From Mycobacterium kansasii ATCC 12478 (GTDB lineage Bacteria > Actinomycetota > Actinomycetes > Mycobacteriales > Mycobacteriaceae): a DNA stretch of 64,000 bases. A program made the position numbers and the translations under genes. Below the pieces are notes generated by a model. It did not search any database. It had not been told where the DNA came from and saw only the letters and a list, made by a program, of their open reading frames with translations. Within the stretch, counting starts at the first letter, position 1. Every line of letters begins with the position of its first letter. Shown one piece after another: positions 44,001 through 53,013 of the stretch. The stretch covers positions 6,014,001-6,078,000 of the forward strand of contig NC_022663.1 in NCBI RefSeq assembly GCF_000157895.3. Reading direction: 5' to 3'.

Positions 44001-44674
44001 ATGGTGGCCAGCGGCACCAACATGGTGACCACGTTTCGGTAGATGATCAGCAGGATGATGAGCACGCTGACCGCGGTGCCGATTTCGATCAGATGCGCAT
44101 CTTCTTGACCGATGGCGGTGAGGTCGGACATGGTGACCAGACCGCCGGCATAATTGGCGGTCAGTGTCGAACCGGCGACGGTCTGGCTAACGATCTCCCT
44201 GGCTTTGTTGTACCCCGCGGTGGTGGCTGGGTCCTGCGGGTCGGTCTGGAACATCACCGGCACGTTCCAGGCTTTGTTGTCCTTGCTGGACAAGACGTCG
44301 TGCAAGCCGGGCGTGCTAATGAAGTCCTGCACCGACAGGTTTGCCTGGTGCAGCCTGTCGACCAGCGTGTGGTAGGTCTCTAAGTCGGCGGGACTAAGCC
44401 CGTTTTCGTCGGTGAGGATCACCAACAACTGCGAGCCTTTGCCGCTGTCGCCGAAGGCCTTGCCCATCTCTTTGCCGGTGACCATCGTCGGGGCATCATC
44501 GGGCAAAGCATCTCCGCCGGCCCTACCGGCTACTTCCATCAGCGGCGGGAAAGTCACAGCGAGCACCGCTGCCAGCGCAATCCAGAATGCGATTACCAGC
44601 GCCGGAGCCCGAACGACCAATTGGCCGAGTCGGTCGAAAATCCCTCCGGGGCGGGCTGCTTCCGAATCGCTCAT
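41054..44674 (-). CDS. mmpL12: MmpL-family RND transporter (MmpL12-like) with repeat tail
   Basis: About 1206 residues. It follows the MmpL plan: N-terminal helix at 25-45, a periplasmic loop, five helices, and a second large periplasmic loop rich in Gln/Ala/Leu helices (coiled-coil-like around 500-740). A second set of helices ends near 965. The proton-relay motifs GAGTDYAVFLISRYHD and AVGADYNMLLISRIRDE are present. The C-terminal tail of about 240 residues is basic and disordered, with RKTGGATRPP, then a NGNGHT repeat (41108-41299). MmpL12 lies beside fadD25 in M. tuberculosis, and MmpL proteins export glycolipids. Here it would carry LOS or its acylated precursor across the inner membrane. 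ATG 44674 has GGAAAGG 11 bases upstream; GTG 44686 is possible. Confidence 0.92.
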   Translation of the reverse strand: MSDSEAARPGGIFDRLGQLVVRAPALVIAFWIALAAVLAVTFPPLMEVAGRAGGDALPDDAPTMVTGKEMGKAFGDSGKGSQLLVILTDENGLSPADLETYHTLVDRLHQANLSVQDFISTPGLHDVLSSKDNKAWNVPVMFQTDPQDPATTAGYNKAREIVSQTVAGSTLTANYAGGLVTMSDLTAIGQEDAHLIEIGTAVSVLIILLIIYRNVVTMLVPLATIGISMGTAQGTLSALATIGLDVQTQTIIFMSAVMIGAGTDYAVFLISRYHDYVRQGLASDLAVQRALMSIGKVIAASAATVAVTFIVMVFCKLPVFSTVGPAISVSIVVSFVAAVSLLPAILVLIGRRGWIKPRRDLTHRFWRRTGTRIVRRPRIHLVASLVVLAILAGSSFLVRFNYDDLKALPSDVTSVAGYEAMSRHFPQNMMTPMMLFIKSPRDLRNPTALADLEMMSHRISQLPDITAIRGLTRPNGEPLQQTKVSYQAGEVGGKLDEAGDAIRDHGSDLDRLVNGSNDLAGALAQVRDQVTQAVGSAGTLVSVLTTMKQLMGGDKTLNDLDRTAKLVGRMRALGDALSANMVDVANTVAWASPLLKALNSSPTCNADPACAASRSQLQALVQAQTSGTLNSITNLARSLQQTKEVQTVSQTIDKLQQNLNEAVSTLRSIDGLQNRLNQMQQGANALAQGSRAVADGVAALVDQTKKMGTGLDEASDFLLGLKRDAERPSMAGFNVPPQVLAADEFKKAAQIFISSDGHAARYLIQSSLNPFTTQAMDQVNTILSAARSSQPNTELADATISLVGIPTGLADTRDYYNSDINFIVLATIVIVFLILVMLLRAIIAPLYLIGSVLVSFFAALGLGVIVFQLILGKELHWSLPGLSFILLVAVGADYNMLLISRIRDESPHGVRVGVIRTVGSTGGVITSAGLIFAASMFGLLAATISTMVEAGFIIGAGILIDTFIVRTVTVPALAALIGQANWWPSKLATSSKKQRASGRNKTRGQARPARAKAVPARKTGGATRPPSKVRAVPAGDTPRAVRRRPAKDVPLRKLDFPITSNGKDPFADLGEHALPLFGSVVLRAKTATSNGHESGVSDGDGDRIQHSLPLFGPIDLPALMTNGNGNGNGHANGNGHTNGNGHTNGNGHTNGNGHTNGNGHTNGNGHTNGNGHTNGNGHTNGNGHTNGNGKQPVDTGSALPDRSAIT
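41108..41299. repeat. 18-bp tandem repeat in the 3' end of mmpL
   Basis: Nine units encoding NGNGHT plus one NGNGHA unit and partial flanks, nearly identical at DNA level (only a few third-position changes). It is in frame in mmpL and encodes a Gly/Asn/His-rich tail. It is a coding minisatellite, likely to vary in copy number between strains. Confidence 0.92.
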
Positions 44675-45184
44675 CAGTCGCAACACCTTTCCACGCCACA
44701 GCGGTTCGGCCGATAAAGCCCATCAAGCCGATCCGCATAGCGGCGGTGGTGAATGAACTCGGTAGCCACCCGGTCGGGCCTCGACAACGTCGCAGCGCGC
44801 ACCGCCGACAACTGGTCAGGTGGGCTAACGAAAGTGGCTGGATCGGCAGCGGTTCTATTCAAGTCCAGCCACCTCTTTTCGGTGGTGTTCAGGCGCCCGG
44901 TCCGGGGGCATCGCACGTCGACTCAGCCCCCCAACGTCTCGGTCCGCAACGGCCGGGCATCCTCAATTCTGCTAGTGCACCACAGGGTAACCCGTTGATC
45001 TTCGGCCTGTGGAAAAATCGTGCCAACGTACAAAAATTTTTTGTCCGAAGTGCAGAAAGTCGGCTGTTTTCGGGTAATCCGGCAGCACACCCCGGGTATT
45101 GACTTGTCAGCCAACAGCGCCTTGCCCTGGCGTGCCGGCCGCCCGGCGAGGCCGGGGTCCGGGCACCGCTCACACCGCCGCCCA
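44675..45184. promoter_or_regulatory. intergenic region upstream of mmpL
   Basis: About 510 bases between the stop of pap and the start of mmpL, both leftward. It contains copy B of the element shared with the pks5 upstream region (45008-45049), with an A/T tract AAAAATTTTTT. No small gene is recognised. Confidence 0.45.
45008..45049 (+). promoter_or_regulatory. element shared with the pks5 upstream region, copy B
   Basis: TGTGG, GTGC and ACGTACAAAAA followed by TGTCCGAA, matching 31225-31264 at 24 of the first 29 positions. It lies about 334 bases upstream of mmpL and 137 bases after the pap stop, in the same orientation relative to the downstream leftward gene as copy A. Confidence 0.45.
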
Positions 45185-46660
45185 TCAACCAGGGAACAGG
45201 CCGTCATTTCCGTTGCCGCTGAAGCTGAGTGCGGTTGCCCGACGTTGCCGGATGTCGCTGCGGCCCTCGGCGACGCGCACATACACCGATTTCATGGCGT
45301 CCAGGTAGCGCCGCACCGACTCGTGGGCGATCGGACTATCCGGGAAGGATGCCGTCACCGTGGTCTCTTCGTGGAATCGGTTGACCCACATGCACACCCG
45401 GGCCGCGATGCGACCGTCACTGAAGACTCTGGTATTTGCTGTTCGGATATGTGGCGCGAACACGGCCGACAGCGGCGGTACACCGGCGTCGAGGAACGAC
45501 AGCATGGGAAAGCATCCTCGCGACAGCGGGGTCGCGAGCCGGGGTGCCAGCTCCAACACACGTTCGAACGGCACTCTGGCCAGGCGGGCGCGGGAGTCGA
45601 AAGCGGCTTGTGCGCCGCGCGCGGTCTCACCGAACGAGGCCCCGACCGGCACGGCGAGCGGAAGGTGGCCGATGAACCATCCGCTGGTGACAAATTCCGC
45701 GGGGGTGCTTCGGGTGCCGGTGGGTGTGACCGCGTAATAGGTCTCCGCGCCGGCGAGTTCGTATTCGGTGAGGGCGGCGCACGCGAAGACTCCGCCGCTG
45801 AACCTGGCGCCGGCCCGGGTGCACGCGGCCTCGAAATCGGCGGTCTGGTGGGCATCCAGCAGCTGCAGGGAAAGCACCTCGCCCGCCGTGAGCCGCGACG
45901 TGTCGCCCAGCGGCAGCGGGAAGGCGGGGAAGGATCCGTCGTTGTTGTCCAGGAATTCGATCCATTGACGTACCTCCGGCGAATCTATTGTCAATGCGGA
46001 GGTGTAGGCGTGTTCGCGCAGGCAGTACTCGGCGTAGCTACCGGCCTTCGGCAGCGGAATAGGCTCGCCGCCGTCCATCAGCGTGTTGTACATCTCGCGG
46101 ATCTCCAAGAAGATGGTGCCGAGAAATGTCGCATCGAAATGTATGTGGTCAATGCTGATGCAGACGGTGAAGTGATCGTCATGTTGGATCACGCCGAATC
46201 TGAAGCAATCCCAATCCAGGGGACTCGGGGTGCTCAAGATGTATTCCTGCCATTGGTTCGGCGTCATCTCGCCGTGCTCAACCGGTTGCATTTCGATAGC
46301 GCCGGGATCGGTCATGGTATGGCGGACTATCTGACGCGCACCGGTGATCGCAAACCTGCTGCGGTAGGTGTCATGGCGACGAAGGTGCGAGTTGATGACG
46401 TAGGTCATCGTGCGGATATCGCAGTGACCGACGATATCGAAGGCAATGACCAAAAGCCGTGACATGTCGAGGTTCTTGGCCGTTTGCTCAGCGAACCTCC
46501 GCAGATGCCGGGCCTGTATGTAGCTCGGCGGCACGGCGCTGATCGGCGCGTCCCGGGCGTTCGCCACAGTTGCCGGCGTCGGCTGCCACAGCCAGACAAC
46601 ACCCGGCTCCGGCAGCCAATTCCTGACGTTATCCAGACCGAGATTGCCCACGACAACCAA
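45185..46660 (-). CDS. Pap (polyketide-associated) acyltransferase
   Basis: A 491-residue condensation-superfamily acyltransferase. The catalytic HxxxD motif is His172-Asp176 in SIDHIHFDATF; the usual HHxxxDG is reduced to HIHFDA here, as in some PapA proteins. Later come LTAGEVLSLQLLDA, SGGVFACAALTEYEL, TSGWFIGHLPLAVPV and MLSFLDAGVPPLS (DFGWG-like region not evident). Pap proteins take methyl-branched chains from Pks5/MAS-type synthases and esterify glycolipids, which fits its position 65 bases downstream of the second pks5-like gene. It resembles the PapA3/PapA4 group; I do not assign a number. Located in the cytosol or at the membrane face, it would acylate the trehalose core of LOS. Confidence 0.88.
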   Translation of the reverse strand: MVVVGNLGLDNVRNWLPEPGVVWLWQPTPATVANARDAPISAVPPSYIQARHLRRFAEQTAKNLDMSRLLVIAFDIVGHCDIRTMTYVINSHLRRHDTYRSRFAITGARQIVRHTMTDPGAIEMQPVEHGEMTPNQWQEYILSTPSPLDWDCFRFGVIQHDDHFTVCISIDHIHFDATFLGTIFLEIREMYNTLMDGGEPIPLPKAGSYAEYCLREHAYTSALTIDSPEVRQWIEFLDNNDGSFPAFPLPLGDTSRLTAGEVLSLQLLDAHQTADFEAACTRAGARFSGGVFACAALTEYELAGAETYYAVTPTGTRSTPAEFVTSGWFIGHLPLAVPVGASFGETARGAQAAFDSRARLARVPFERVLELAPRLATPLSRGCFPMLSFLDAGVPPLSAVFAPHIRTANTRVFSDGRIAARVCMWVNRFHEETTVTASFPDSPIAHESVRRYLDAMKSVYVRVAEGRSDIRQRRATALSFSGNGNDGLFPG

Positions 46661-46725
46661 TTGAACTCCTTTGGCTCAACGCCCGGTCCCAGGATATTTC
46701 ATGTCATCGAATACGCCGCACATCG

Positions 46726-49700
46726 TCACCGGATCGTTTCTTTGACGGCCAGCTTTTCACACAGGTAATCGGCGAAATCGCGAACCGTGGTGACATCAGT
46801 GGGGCTGCAGCGTATCCCGACCTCGGTTTCTATACGGGTCCGCAGCTCCAGATTGCCCAGCGAATCCAGCCCGTATTCGGAAAGCGGGCGATCCGGATCG
46901 ACACTGCGACGCAAAATCACAGCGATTTGTTCGGAGATCAGTCGTCGAAGCCGTCCCGGCCACTCTTCTAGCGCCAGTTCCAGCAGCTCGCCACGGAATG
47001 TGCTTTCACCGGGCCGATTCCGGGTAGGAGAGTGGAAACCCTCGGCAAACCGGCTGCGTGCGGCCAGGGCCGTCAGCCATGGTGATCCGACGACCGGGAC
47101 ATAACCGCTATAGGCGCGGGTGTGTCGAAGCAACGCCTCGAACGCGTATGCGCCCTCGTCGGGGGCGATCATCGTGGTGTCGGCGTTTTCGGCGAGGTGT
47201 GCACCCCGGCCGACCTCGGCCCACGGGCCCCAGGCGATCGCGGTGGCCGGAAGTCCGCGAACTCGCCGCCACTGCACGAAGGCGTCAAGCCAGCTGTTGG
47301 CCGCCGCATAGGCGCCCTGACCGGGTGAGCCCAGTAGGGCAGCTGCCGACGAGAACACGGCGAACCAATCCAGCGGTTGGGTGGCGGTCGCCTGGTGCAG
47401 GTGCCAGGCACCGTGGACCTTCGGCCGCCAGTCCCGCTCGATCAGCTCGTCGGTGACGTTGGACAGGATGGCGTCTTCGACGACGGCGGCCGCGTGCAAC
47501 ACGCCGCGCACCGGCAGCCCGGTCGCTGTTGCGGTTGCCACCAGCCGGCCCGCGGTGGCGGGCTGGGCGATGTCGCCGCACTCGACCACCACGTCCGACC
47601 CGGTGGCCTTGACCAGATCTATTGTCTCCCGGGCCTTTTGATCCGGCTGGGCGCGCGAGTTGAGCACGATGCGGCCAGCGCCGGCGTCGGCCATCTTCTC
47701 CGCCAGGAACAACCCGAGGCCACCGAGGCCACCGGTGATGATGTAGGAGCCGTCGGGCCGGAAGACCGGGATCTGTTCGGGCGGGAGCACCACGGTGCTG
47801 CGTCCGGTGTGCGGGATGTCGAGGACGAGTTTGCCGGTATGCCCGGCGGTGCTCATTGTCCGAATCGCTTCGGCCGCCTGGGTAATCGGGTAATGCCTGG
47901 ACTGAGGCATCGGCAATGCGCCGTCGGCGACCAGCCGGTAGACGGTGCTCAACATATCCCGGATCCGGGAGGGGTGGGTAAGCGTCATCAACGCCAGGTC
48001 GACGGCGTGGAAGGTGAGGTTGCGCCGCAGGGTGAACAGCGCCAGCCGGGTGTCGTCGTAGATGTCGCGCTTGCCGATCTCGACGAATCGACCGCCGAAA
48101 GACAACAGCGCAAGGCCGGCGCGCTGGGCGGTACCGGTCAGTGAGTTGAGCACGACGTCGACACCGTAACCGTCGGTGTCCCGGCGAATCTGGTCGGCGA
48201 ACTCGCTGCCGCGCGAGTCGTAGACATGGTCGATTCCCATGTCGCGCAATAGCTCTCGACGTTTCGGGCTGCCGGCGGTGGCGAAGATCTCGGCGCCGGC
48301 GAAGCGCGCGATCGCAATCGCGGCCTGTCCCACTCCGCCGGTGGCGGAATGGATGAGCACCTTGTCGCCGGCTTCGATGCGGGCCAGGTCGACGAGGCTG
48401 TACCAGGCGGTGGCGTGCGCGGTGGTCACCGCGGCGGCCTGCCGGTCGGTGAGCCCAGGCGGCAGCGTTGTTGCCAGTCGGGCATCGCAGGTGATGAACG
48501 AGCCCCAGCACCCCGCCGATGACATGCCGCCCACGCGGTCGCCGATCTGGTGATCGGTGACATCGGAACCCACGGCGGTGACCACGCCGGCGAAATCCGC
48601 GCCGAACTGCGGCGACAGATCGTCGAAGGCGGGGTATCTGCCGAAGGCGATCAAGACATCGGCGAAGTTGACGCTGGATGCGCTCACGGCGACCTCGATC
48701 TGCCCGGGACCCGGCGGAATTCGCTCGGCCGCCGCGACTTCCATCGTCCGCAGGTCTCCGGGCGTCCGGATCTGCAGGCGCACCAAGTGTCGGTCGTGGT
48801 CGGCGACGGTGGTTTCCCGCTCCTCGGACCGCAGCGGCGCCGGGCACAACCGGGCGGTCAGCCACTGCCCCTGTCGCCAGGCGGTCTCGTCTTCATCGGA
48901 GCCCGCCAGCAGTTGGCGTGCCACCTGGTCGGCGTCGGTGTGGTCGTCGACATCGATGTGCGTGGTGCGCAGGTACGGGTGTTCGGCGCCGACCACCCGC
49001 AGCAGACCGCGTAACCCCGCCTGATCCAGATTGGGGCAGTCATCGGATCGCACCCGCTGCGCGTTGCGGGTCACCACATGCAGCCGGGGGACGGAGCCGG
49101 AGACTTCCGGTAGCCGGCGTGCGATGCGCACCAGCTGCTTGACGTTTTCGCTGCCGCGGCGCGGACTTCGCGCATCGTCACCGCCCATACCTTCGGGCGC
49201 CAGAACGACCACGCCGGTGACTCCGCCGCAGTCGAGCTGCTTGCCCAGCCGTTCGAGGTTGGCGGCGGGGTCTGCCTGTCGGGGCCAGCACAGTGTCGCG
49301 CATTCGGCACCGTAGCGCTTCAACGCATCGGTGAGTTCGGTCGCCAACATATCGGCGGTATCGGAAATGCTGACTAGCAGCCACTTTCCGGAGCCGACAG
49401 CATTGACACCATCGCAGCCGGCCGGTTCGCGCTCGCGCCATTCGATGGTCAGCAATCGCTCGGCCAGCAGGCGATCACGGTCGGCGCACTCTGAGAGGCC
49501 GGTGCCCATCTGCAGGCCGCGCGCCACCAGCAGCACCGTCCCGTCTTCGTCCATGACGTCGATGTCGGCCTCGACATTGGTGCCGTAGGCAGTCACTGTC
49601 GTGTGGCAGTAGCGGGCGTTGCGGGTGGACGCGTAGACACGCAGCCGGCGCAAACCGAGCGGCAACAGCAGGCCGCCGTTGCCCACCTGCCGGACGGCGG

Positions 49701-52700
49701 GGTGGGCCGCAACGGACTGGAAACACGCATCGAGCAACGCGGGGTGAACTCGGTAGTCGGCCTGTTGCCTGCGGATCGAACTCGGTAAGGCGACCTCGGC
49801 GAGCACGGCACTGACCGTCTGCGGTGCGACGTGGGCGGCGGTCAGGCCGGCGAAGGCCGAACTCAACCGAATACCACGCTCCCCGAACCGCTTTCGCACC
49901 TCGGCGCCGTCGTGGCGGCACCGATAGGCCCGCAGTAGATCGGCCACGTCATGGGCGGGCGGCCGGTCTTGCGCGGATACGGCCTGCAGTATTGCGCCGG
50001 CTCGTCGCACCTTTTGGTTCTGCTGCTCGGTCTGGACGACGAAGCCGGCGACACCGGGTTCCTCCACCGACGCGACGGCGCCGATCGGGGTCTGGTCGTC
50101 CAGCAGCAGCATCTCCTCGAAGCGGATATCGCACACCTGCGACTGTTCGCCGAAGATCGTGTGGGCCGCTGCCAATGCCATCTCGCAAAAGGCGGCGCCC
50201 GGAAGCGCGGCCACATCGTGGATCTGGTGGTCGCGCAACCACGGCAGCGCCGCCGTGCCGACCTCGCCGTGCCAGACGTGACGCGGCGGCTCCTCCATCA
50301 ACCGCACGTGTGCACCCAACAACGGATGCGCCGCAACGGTATTGACGCATGAATGGCGGCCTGCCCGGTCGGGGCGCAGCAGCATTCGACGACGTGTCCA
50401 CACGGGAAGCGGCGCGTCGACCAACTGCCCGCCGGGATGAAGCACGCCGAAGTCCACGGCGGCACCGGCGCTGTACAGATCGATCACCACCGGGCGCAGT
50501 CCCCATGGCATCGGTTGCTCACGTCGCATGGCGGCCACCGCGGCGACCGGAATGTCGAGGCTGCAAGCGGTCTGCTGGACGGCCCGCGTCAACAGTGGGT
50601 GCGGTGACAGCTCCGCGAACACCCGGTATCCGTCCTCCAGTGCCGCTCGCACCGCGGCGGCGAAACGCACCATATGACGCAGGTTGTCGACCCAGTAGCG
50701 CGCGTCGCAGGTCGGCTGTTCGCGCGGATCGAACGACGTTGCCGAGTAGTAAGGAATGGTCGGTTTCATCGGGGTGAGGTCGCCGAGAGCCTGGGATAGC
50801 TCGGGCAAGATCGGGTCGACTTGCGGGGTGTGCGATGCCACGTCGACGGCTACCTCGCGGGCCAGCACCTCGCGCTCCTGCCACTGCGCGACGAGGTCGC
50901 GAACCGTCTGGGCCGCCCCGCCGATCACGGTGGACTGCGGTGAGGCGACCACGGCGACGACGACGTCGCGGGCCGTTGCGCCGGGCCGGGCGAGCTCCTC
51001 ACGTACCTGTTGCGCGGGCAATTCCACCGAGGCCATCGCGCCGTTACCGGCCACCCGGAGACACAGCCGTGACCGGCGGCAGATCACGCGTGCCCCGTCG
51101 TCCAAGGACAGGGCTCCTGCGACCACGGCTGCCGCCGCTTCACCCAGCGAATGGCCGATCACCGCGCCCGGACGGACTCCGTAGGACGACATCGTGGCCG
51201 CAAGCGCGACCTGAACGGCGAACAGCGTCGGTTGGACCCGGTCGATGCCGGTGACGGTGTGCGGGGCGGACATCGCGTCGGTGACCGAAAAGCCGGATTC
51301 CGCGGCGATCACCGGCTCGAGCGCGGCGACGGTCGAGGCGAACACCGGTTCGCTGGCCAACAGCTCGGCGCCCATCGCCGTCCATTGCGAACCCTGACCC
51401 GAGAACACCCACACCGGGCCGCGGTCGTCGTGGCCGACGGCGGCGGGATAGGGGTGTTCGTCCTCGGCCACCCGGTGCAGGCGCTCGATCAGCTCGGCCC
51501 GGCTGTCGGCGACCACTCCGGTACGGACCGGCCGGTGGCCGCGCCGGCGTGCCAACGTGTAGGCCAGATTCGACAATGCCGTGGCGTCTTGGTGCTGGCG
51601 TCCGGCCAGCCACTCGGCCAGCCGGCGCGAACTGCCGCGCAACGCCTCGGCCGACGTGGCGGACAGCGCAAAGATCAACGGCGCCGCCGAGTCCGCCGGG
51701 TCGTGGCACGTCGCAGCGGCCGGAGCCTGTTCCACAATGGCGTGCACGTTGGTGCCCGACATCCCATACGACGACACCGCCGCCCGCCGGGGCAGCGCGT
51801 CATCTTGTTCGGGCCAGGGCGTAACGTCCTGCGGCACAAAAAGTTTGGTATTAATCCCGGCCAGGCCATCGGGCAATTGGGTGAAGTGCAGCATCGGCGG
51901 CACCGCCCCGTGCTGCAGCGACAGGATCGCTTTGATGAGCCCCACCACGCCGGAAGCGGCCTCGGTGTGGCCCAGGTTGCTCTTGGCCGAACCGATTGCG
52001 CAGGCGCGTTCGACGCCGTAAACCTCTGCCAGGCTTGTGAATTCGACCGGGTCGCCGACGGGGGTGCCGGTACCGTGCGCCTCCACCATCCCGATGGTGG
52101 CCGGGTCCACGCCGGCCGCCCGCAAAGCCGCTCGATATGCCTGGGCCTGCGCCTGCGCGGAAGGAATCGAAATGTTTTCGGTGCGGCCGTCCTGGTTGGT
52201 TGCGGTGCCGCGCAGCACCGCAAGGATTCGGTCGCCGTCGCGCAGGGCGTCGCGAAGCCGCTTGAGCAGCACTACGGCGCAGCCCTCGGAGCGGACGAAG
52301 CCGTCTGCCGAGACGTCGAATGCGCGGCAGCGGCCGGTCGGCGACAGCATGCCCAACGCCGACGCGGAAGCGCCGATCCTGGGCTCCAGCATCACCATGC
52401 ACCCACCCGCCAGGGCCAGGTCGCTCTCGCCGTCGTTGAGGCTGCGGCAAGCCATATGCACCGCAAACAAACTCGACGAACATGCGGTGTCGAGGCTGAC
52501 CGCCGGCCCGCGCAGCCCCAGTGCGTACGAAATTCGTCCGGAGGCCATGCTGAACGGAATTCCGGTGAACCCGTACGCGTCTTCCAGGGCGCCAGCTTCG
52601 GCGGTGACGTGTGCGTAATCGCTGTGCGCGATACCGATGAACACGCCGGTCAGGGTGCCGGTCAGCGATTTCGGCGCCAAACCGGCGTGTTCCACCGCCT

Positions 52701-53013
52701 CCCACGAGGTTTCCAGCAGCAGCCGTTGCTGGGGATCCATCGCGGTCGCTTCACGCTCGCCGATTCCGAAGAACTCGGCATCAAAGCCGGCGACGTCGTC
52801 GAGGAAGCCGCCCCACCTCGACACGGACCGGCCGGGCACGCCAGGTTCCGGGTCGTAGTATTCATCGGCGTCCCAACGGTCGCCGGGAACTTCGGAAACC
52901 AAGTCGTCGCCGCGCAGCAGCGCCGTCCACAACGCCTCGGGTGAATCGATGCCGCTCGGTAGCCGGCACGCCATACCAATCACTGCAACCGGGTCCGCAC
53001 GCGTGTCGTCCAC
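46726..53013 (-). CDS. pks5: type I polyketide synthase, second Pks5-type copy
   Basis: A KS-AT-DH-ER-KR-ACP enzyme. With GTG 53013 as start (GGGGAGG nine bases upstream) it is 2095 residues, the same length as the copy at 24787-31074, which supports this start over the longer frame from 53103. KS Cys178 lies in LDTACSSS; HGTGTP and GHTEA follow. AT has GHSLGEA and the methylmalonyl-type VASH. DH has DHQIHDVAALP (Asp at the usual Gly) and HPALLDACFQ. ER has HSATGGVGQAAIA, KR FSSAAA and QGAYAAAN, and ACP the pantetheine Ser2051 in LDSL. No thioesterase is present. The two synthases share many identical blocks but differ across the DH region. Pap follows directly. It should build methyl-branched LOS acyl chains, perhaps of different length or saturation from the first copy. 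Confidence 0.94.
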   Translation of the reverse strand: MDDTRADPVAVIGMACRLPSGIDSPEALWTALLRGDDLVSEVPGDRWDADEYYDPEPGVPGRSVSRWGGFLDDVAGFDAEFFGIGEREATAMDPQQRLLLETSWEAVEHAGLAPKSLTGTLTGVFIGIAHSDYAHVTAEAGALEDAYGFTGIPFSMASGRISYALGLRGPAVSLDTACSSSLFAVHMACRSLNDGESDLALAGGCMVMLEPRIGASASALGMLSPTGRCRAFDVSADGFVRSEGCAVVLLKRLRDALRDGDRILAVLRGTATNQDGRTENISIPSAQAQAQAYRAALRAAGVDPATIGMVEAHGTGTPVGDPVEFTSLAEVYGVERACAIGSAKSNLGHTEAASGVVGLIKAILSLQHGAVPPMLHFTQLPDGLAGINTKLFVPQDVTPWPEQDDALPRRAAVSSYGMSGTNVHAIVEQAPAAATCHDPADSAAPLIFALSATSAEALRGSSRRLAEWLAGRQHQDATALSNLAYTLARRRGHRPVRTGVVADSRAELIERLHRVAEDEHPYPAAVGHDDRGPVWVFSGQGSQWTAMGAELLASEPVFASTVAALEPVIAAESGFSVTDAMSAPHTVTGIDRVQPTLFAVQVALAATMSSYGVRPGAVIGHSLGEAAAAVVAGALSLDDGARVICRRSRLCLRVAGNGAMASVELPAQQVREELARPGATARDVVVAVVASPQSTVIGGAAQTVRDLVAQWQEREVLAREVAVDVASHTPQVDPILPELSQALGDLTPMKPTIPYYSATSFDPREQPTCDARYWVDNLRHMVRFAAAVRAALEDGYRVFAELSPHPLLTRAVQQTACSLDIPVAAVAAMRREQPMPWGLRPVVIDLYSAGAAVDFGVLHPGGQLVDAPLPVWTRRRMLLRPDRAGRHSCVNTVAAHPLLGAHVRLMEEPPRHVWHGEVGTAALPWLRDHQIHDVAALPGAAFCEMALAAAHTIFGEQSQVCDIRFEEMLLLDDQTPIGAVASVEEPGVAGFVVQTEQQNQKVRRAGAILQAVSAQDRPPAHDVADLLRAYRCRHDGAEVRKRFGERGIRLSSAFAGLTAAHVAPQTVSAVLAEVALPSSIRRQQADYRVHPALLDACFQSVAAHPAVRQVGNGGLLLPLGLRRLRVYASTRNARYCHTTVTAYGTNVEADIDVMDEDGTVLLVARGLQMGTGLSECADRDRLLAERLLTIEWREREPAGCDGVNAVGSGKWLLVSISDTADMLATELTDALKRYGAECATLCWPRQADPAANLERLGKQLDCGGVTGVVVLAPEGMGGDDARSPRRGSENVKQLVRIARRLPEVSGSVPRLHVVTRNAQRVRSDDCPNLDQAGLRGLLRVVGAEHPYLRTTHIDVDDHTDADQVARQLLAGSDEDETAWRQGQWLTARLCPAPLRSEERETTVADHDRHLVRLQIRTPGDLRTMEVAAAERIPPGPGQIEVAVSASSVNFADVLIAFGRYPAFDDLSPQFGADFAGVVTAVGSDVTDHQIGDRVGGMSSAGCWGSFITCDARLATTLPPGLTDRQAAAVTTAHATAWYSLVDLARIEAGDKVLIHSATGGVGQAAIAIARFAGAEIFATAGSPKRRELLRDMGIDHVYDSRGSEFADQIRRDTDGYGVDVVLNSLTGTAQRAGLALLSFGGRFVEIGKRDIYDDTRLALFTLRRNLTFHAVDLALMTLTHPSRIRDMLSTVYRLVADGALPMPQSRHYPITQAAEAIRTMSTAGHTGKLVLDIPHTGRSTVVLPPEQIPVFRPDGSYIITGGLGGLGLFLAEKMADAGAGRIVLNSRAQPDQKARETIDLVKATGSDVVVECGDIAQPATAGRLVATATATGLPVRGVLHAAAVVEDAILSNVTDELIERDWRPKVHGAWHLHQATATQPLDWFAVFSSAAALLGSPGQGAYAAANSWLDAFVQWRRVRGLPATAIAWGPWAEVGRGAHLAENADTTMIAPDEGAYAFEALLRHTRAYSGYVPVVGSPWLTALAARSRFAEGFHSPTRNRPGESTFRGELLELALEEWPGRLRRLISEQIAVILRRSVDPDRPLSEYGLDSLGNLELRTRIETEVGIRCSPTDVTTVRDFADYLCEKLAVKETIR

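Noticed and set aside
51151..52944. 597-codon plus-strand frame
   Set aside because: Antisense to the KS-AT part of the second Pks5 copy, where the catalytic motifs lie on the minus strand.
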